Below are positions 59,518 to 64,000 of a stretch of 64,000 nucleotides of DNA, in pieces. This DNA is from Trichaptum fuscoviolaceum (taxonomy: Eukaryota; Basidiomycota; Agaricomycetes; Hymenochaetales; Trichaptaceae), in NCBI GenBank assembly GCA_910574455.1, contig CAJSYZ010000009.1, positions 3,489,040 through 3,553,039 on the forward strand, in the 5' to 3' direction. Under the pieces are notes generated by a model that was not told where the DNA came from, made no database searches, and was given only the letters and a program-made list of their open reading frames with translations. Each line of letters begins with the position of its first letter. The stretch's first letter is position 1. The translations under genes were made by a program, and so were the position numbers.

Positions 59518-60078
59518 CGAAATGAGATGAAGCTTGTCAGAGACAGAAGATGAGTTGGCTGTGGCATTAGGAGTTCTTGTTGATGTTCGGGCGGGCTCGT
59601 GCTCCAATTTGATGCTTCGCAGCGCTAAATGGAACCAAACGACTTGAGACGTGTCGAACATGAGGCGAATGCAGTGCAAATACTATGGTTCGCTACATCT
59701 CCGAGTCGACGAATATACCTTCAGTCAAATACTCTCAATTGAAGGGGAAAAAGAGAAGGACATGTGGAAGGACAAAGCAAAGAAGAAAACTCCGTGCTAC
59801 AGCCTGAGCAGCCGGCGTCCATGATTTAGGCATTTCTTTTAATAACCGGCTATAGTGCTCCTGCATTTAGTAATACAACATGCTGTATCCGGCTACTATT
59901 ACTACTAATAGTAATCACTTCAAGTTGTACCGGCGGTTGCATCCGGCACTCAGGCTGTCTTGGCGTGTCCTTTTTCTCTTTGACTTTTGACTTTGCGGAA
60001 TGACATTTCTCACCGGATCGTCGATGTCGAAGACTTGCATAGCACCTCTTTAATAAGAGCTTACGACACCAAGCTAGG
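59518..60078. promoter_or_regulatory. Divergent region between membrane protein and SET genes
   Basis: A 0.56 kb gap between divergent starts. It includes a short ATTACTACTAATAG repeat near 59895. No gene seen. Confidence 0.4.
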
Positions 60079-61632
60079 ATGAGCAATAATCTTGAAGACG
60101 AGCCAGAGGCCATTAGGACCTTCAGAAATTGGTTCACTAGCAACGGTGGGGAAATTCACCCAAGCGTCCGATTTTGTCCAGGTGCGCATTTTGTCATGGA
60201 GCTCATCGATACCATCACATTGAATCTCTCATCTAAATCACTTAATAGATGAGACAGGGTACTCAGTCAAAACCGATGCAGATCTTCCGGCAGACACTAC
60301 GGTCTTTTCTTGCCCATTCAACCTTGCGATTGATCCCCAAGGAATCATAGCGGGCGTCGAGCACTATTGCGAATCTCTTCGTGAAATAGAGCCCACTCCG
60401 CGTCAGGTTATCTGCACCTACATTGCACTACATTCAATCATACAGAAAGACGATTGGTCAACGTCACAGTGAGAAATCTATGTCTTCAACGTTCCTTAAA
60501 GTGAGAACTCTAAGTGCTATTTGCAGTCTGGAGCACCAGCCATATTTTGATATCCTTCCTAAAGCTGATAAGCTGTACACGCCGCTCTATTTCACTGACG
60601 ATGAGCTCAGCATCTTCAGTGGAACAAACGTTCATGGCGCAGCCCTCACCCAAAAGTCGATTTGGGAAAAGGAATGGGAAGCTATTTGTCGTTGCATTAG
60701 CTGTTTGAGTCCTGAAATCTCCGAAGTATTCACCTGGTAAAAACCCAAGTGTCTCTCCGAGCATAACAGTTTTTTAACAGCATAAATAACTCAGGGACAT
60801 GTATCTTTTGGGTGCAACATACCTCTCATCTCGTGCATTCCCTTCAACCCTCCTATCTTCGGATCCGTCGCTTATCGCAAACCCGAACTCACACCAGGTA
60901 CTAATACCAGGAGTTGACTCTCTAAATCACGCTCGCGGCAAGGCTGTCACCTGGGGTGTCTCAAAGTGGAACACTCCGAGTCGATCACGTCCCGGTCTAT
61001 GTATTCAGCTCACCCTTAACACTCCCTATGCCGCTGGCTCCGAGCTCTTCAACAACTACGGCCCGAAGCCAAACTCCTCGCTCATACTTAGCTACGGATT
61101 TGCGATCGAGGACAATCCTGATGACACGATCATGCTGAAAATTGGGTCTAGAGGAGGACCGAACGGTCAATCCAGTGAGAAGTCCTCGACATCTGCGAAG
61201 ATCGAACATGAGATCGGCCGCGATGCTCGGGGTGCTGATGCGCTCTGGGATGACGTTCTATCGTTAGTGGCTGTGGAATTCAGCAACGACGAGGACGAGG
61301 ACAAAGGAGCCGAGGCGGAGAGTTCAATAACTCAAGCAGCGAGAGAGGTGCGAATTAAGGTTCAGACAGCCGATACCCTGTCGAACATGGTCTCTGACCT
61401 CCTGGACCGCCTTCCTATCCTACCTGAAGGTGGTTTAAATTCATTTCGTGATGATACGAAGAAAATCCGACCTAATGTCAGGAAGATGTGGATTTACTAT
61501 GTACAAGGACAAGTCGACATCTTGAACTCGTTGCTTGCTTGGATCGAGGAGAAGGAACGCGAAGCAGTACGGCTAGCGGAGGAGCTGGGAATTGTTGTGA
61601 GCTTTGAAGAGGATTCAGACGGGTCTGATTAA
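60079..61632 (+). CDS. SET-domain protein lysine methyltransferase (SETD6/RLSMT-like)
   Basis: About four exons join in frame: exon 1 from 60079 (RNWFTSNGGEIHPSVRF), exon 2 from about 60250, exon 3 ending 60736, and exon 4 at 60795-61632. The protein has the split SET layout: YFDILPKADKLYTPLYFTDDELSIF, then the SET core LIPGVDSLNHARGKAVTW, and LFNNYGPKPNSSLILSYGFA, whose N-N-Y-G-P-K matches the catalytic SET motif. A C-terminal helical region rich in Glu and Asp (about 61190-61632) fits the Rubs_subst_bind part of the family. These enzymes methylate lysines on non-histone proteins and ribosomal proteins, and use S-adenosylmethionine. The gene looks intact; the target is unknown. Confidence 0.82.
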
Positions 61633-62668
61633 CGGACAACTTTGCGTCTTAGATGATGTAAGTCATGAAGTGAAATGGTGAATGATTATCAAGCAGGTTC
61701 TTCGAACTCATGAGTACAGAAAGAAAGAACATTAACGTCACGAAGTCCATTAAGACAAAGAGTACCTCAAAATGGCTAGAGCTATGACCTTGAGGCCAAA
61801 TGACATCATCGACGGTGTCGCCTGAACACTTTGCATGGACAGCTCTGAATTTTGAAGTTCTCCGATCACTCTAGTTCTCATCGATCATTTAGACGGGGAC
61901 TTTGGGGGTACCTCAAATATTGATAGGCTGGTTCTTGAAGCAGCTTGTGAATCTATGCACCGCGTGCTCTATGGTCAGAGAACTATGTAGGATATAATTT
62001 AATAAAAGAAAAGTGCTTACTAACTCTGACATGTAAAGTTGCTTCTGTCACGTATATGGTGAACTTTCTACGTAGTCAGGAGCTGACGGATGTGGTCTTC
62101 CTGCCGCCGGCGCCGGCGCCATCGGATCATGAAGCGGACTTTCAAAGTAAGCACGGCAAATCACGATCCCGATCCCGAAGCACCATCATCAGCATCTCAT
62201 ACTAATCTACTAACTGCCTTGACTTCAACTTTTCTCTTCCCTACCATAGAAGTAATTAAGCTATCACGACTTAAATGTCGCTCATCGCAAACGGGCTAAC
62301 ATAATGATGTATTATCCTTTAAGTTGTCGCGTCTGTTGCAGCACACATCCTTTCACTCTATACAAGTGTGAAAACGCTGGGTCCCCTCCATATGCCGCAG
62401 TGTGAGGTATAGCTCCTCTATATACTAGATCTAGGTACCGGTTTATAAGCACCAGCCTCTCATGCTAATACATCATGACCACCAGGGTGATTGCAGAGAG
62501 TCTGAAAAGTGAATGGACTATGCCTGGTGGAAAGCCTTGAATGAGTCATGTTTTACTAGTTCTTGTAGATGCAACACGATCGCGAGCTGAATCCATCAAA
62601 ACAATACACTAAGGTCCTCTATTCATTCTTCGAAACCTGGAGCCCAACACAACGTTAAGGCTTTACCG
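61633..62668. other. Intergenic spacer
   Basis: No supported gene in about 1 kb. An ORF at 62090-62299 has no recognisable features. Confidence 0.45.
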
Positions 62669-63279
62669 TCAATCTGTACTTGTTTTTGATTCCTCCTCCC
62701 AGTCCACATTGCAGTCTTGGGGGAAATAGTACCTGATAACTCTGCAACTGCCATTTAGATCCTGTGGCATACAGTATGATTTAAAGGCTTATACGCACTC
62801 GGACCACTCTAAAGGACCAATACAGTCCTTGAAATACTTATCCTCCGCATAAAAGTCCGCTGTAATGAGTTGTTAGTATGTTTCCAAGTCCATGCGAGAC
62901 GGACGCCATTGAAAGCTTTTATTAACTCACATAAAATACGTATATCTCGAAACCTCCCATGAACAAGACACATATCTACCATTCTCTTAAAGTCCGACCA
63001 GACTTCGTCTCTGACATTGTCGTCTGTATAGTTTGCTTTGATGGAATTGACATTCTTATCAAATTGATGATTGATCATATTGTAGTTCTTGATAACCAAT
63101 GCGACGAGGTTGTGATAATCGCTCCGAGTCTTTGGGTTCCTTAGTCCTCGATTGGCTGGGTATCGGAGGAGCTCGCGAATTTCTACATCGAACTTCCTGT
63201 GGTGATGATGTGACACTATGTCGGTTTCGATTTGTTTGATGTGCTTGCTTAACTTGCTATTTGAAGTTGCTTCCGACAT
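62669..63279 (-). CDS. Small-protein family, copy 8 (160 aa, inverted)
   Basis: Exons 62931-63279, 62799-62859 (61 nt) and 62669-62741 join in frame. The chain matches copy 6 almost residue for residue in exon 1 (MSEATSNSKLSKHIKQIETD, then NPKTRSDYHNLVALVIKNYN) and differs mostly in exon 3 (VIRYYFPQDCNVDWEEESKT). It lies on the opposite strand, 10 kb away, so it is a recent inverted duplicate. Function unknown. Confidence 0.8.
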
Positions 63280-63724
63280 GGATGATGAATGTCGTGAATA
63301 TGCCCTTCCACCGCCAGCACTTTTGACGATTAACATCTACGCCTACCCTGAACATCGTGACGCCAGTCTCTCAGGTCCGGGCGAGGCAGCGGCTGACAGA
63401 GAACATGTCGCATACTGCTTCAGGTAGTCAACTCACCATGCAAACATAATTAACTTATTTACCTTGCTAGCCTTTAGAACGATGAGCGGGATGTCCATTT
63501 TGCCCCTGCATGACTACACAGAGCACAATTTATACGATAAAAGTTAAAAATGGACCGAAATGTGCCTGCTTTATAGATCTGTTGAAGACTGACCAAAGAA
63601 TTGGGTGTTCTGGGGAAGTATCCTTTATAAAGTATCTGTTATACTCCGCCCTCGAGACGGTGAAGTATCATATTATTGCCTTATACTCTGGACATACGCC
63701 CAACAAGCCTGTATCGGAGTCTCA

Positions 63725-64000
63725 TCAGAGCGCCTCTGTCATAGGCCTGTCCTTCCAGTCCACCTTGCGATTCGTAGGGAAAAGATATCCGGCGACACTG
63801 AAACTCATTTAGACACTACAATACGATTTAAATACGCTTACACACTTGTCCCACTGCAAAGGTTCTGTGTAGTCTTCAAGATATTTGTCATGTGCGTAGA
63901 AGTCGACTGTATGTACTTCTTAGAAATGATTGGGAAAGAGAAAAGCCTAGATTGGCTTACATGATAATATACGGATATCCCGGAACCTCCCATGAACAAG
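63725..64000 (-). pseudogene. Small-protein family, copy 9 (partial, frameshifted)
   Basis: Only the last part lies in the window. Exon 1 ends VHGRFRDIRIL with an extra TCA before the splice site, exon 2 reads FDFYAHDKYLEDYTEPLQW and exon 3 starts VAGYLFP, all closest to copy 4. An extra T in the CTTTTTCCC run near 63780 shifts the frame before TNRKVDW, so the normal ending is lost. Its orientation matches copy 8, making a two-gene inverted cluster. Confidence 0.65.

Noticed and set aside
28342..64000. CRISPR or phage-like organisation suggested by the repeated genes
   Set aside because: Spliced eukaryotic genes, no short regular repeats with spacers, no phage or bacterial genes.

Overview
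The window reads as nuclear DNA of a filamentous basidiomycete. The supported genes have many short GT..AG introns of about 50 nt, and gene content is agaricomycete-like: a chromodomain Ty3/gypsy retrotransposon, a heme-thiolate peroxidase, and large NTPase/nuclease genes of the Crinkler-RHS type. A Rhizoctonia-like (Cantharellales) source is my best guess, but I could not test it.

Region 1 (1-8693) is nested LTR retrotransposon DNA. A young element with about 2.45 kb LTRs (right LTR 3378-5830, left LTR cut by the window edge) carries only a zinc-knuckle Gag-like ORF. It sits inside the pol gene of a second Ty3/gypsy element (RNase H, integrase, chromodomain; LTR 7876-8693). That element in turn sits inside a decayed copy of the splicing-factor gene CLF1 (8694-10239). 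A relic of a COPI beta-prime gene follows.

Region 2 (11.8-26.9 kb) is ordinary host gene space: a GH3 beta-N-acetylglucosaminidase-like gene, a PD-(D/E)XK-like hypothetical gene, the giant HEAT-repeat AP-1 accessory protein LAA1/HEATR5 (17 exons, 2,030 aa deduced), a phytanoyl-CoA dioxygenase-like gene, a BolA gene, and a heme-thiolate peroxidase.

Region 3 (28-64 kb) is an accessory, duplication-rich region. It holds a multigene family of about 155-160 aa proteins that I do not recognise. Seven copies are intact or near intact, one is frameshifted at the right edge, and five or more are decayed. All readable copies share one gene plan: phase-1 intron after an R-x-[IV]-R-x-[LM] motif, a central exon of exactly 61 nt (except one modified copy), and a last exon with a [YF]F/LFP-x-N-x-x-x-D motif. 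Interleaved are two large P-loop NTPase plus PD-(D/E)XK-like genes, each divergent from a small-family gene. Also present are an intact FIG4 (Sac phosphatase) gene and an internally deleted FIG4 copy, both flanked by decayed family copies. An amidohydrolase gene, its truncated duplicate, a multi-pass membrane protein and a SET-domain methyltransferase complete the region.

Two block duplications explain much of the layout: about 29.0-33.8 kb matches about 46.0-48.4 kb, and about 41.0-44.0 kb matches about 53.4-57.0 kb. In the second pair the two blocks have lost different genes. The small family, its exon plan and its repeated divergent pairing with the NTPase/nuclease genes are the best candidates for an undescribed system.
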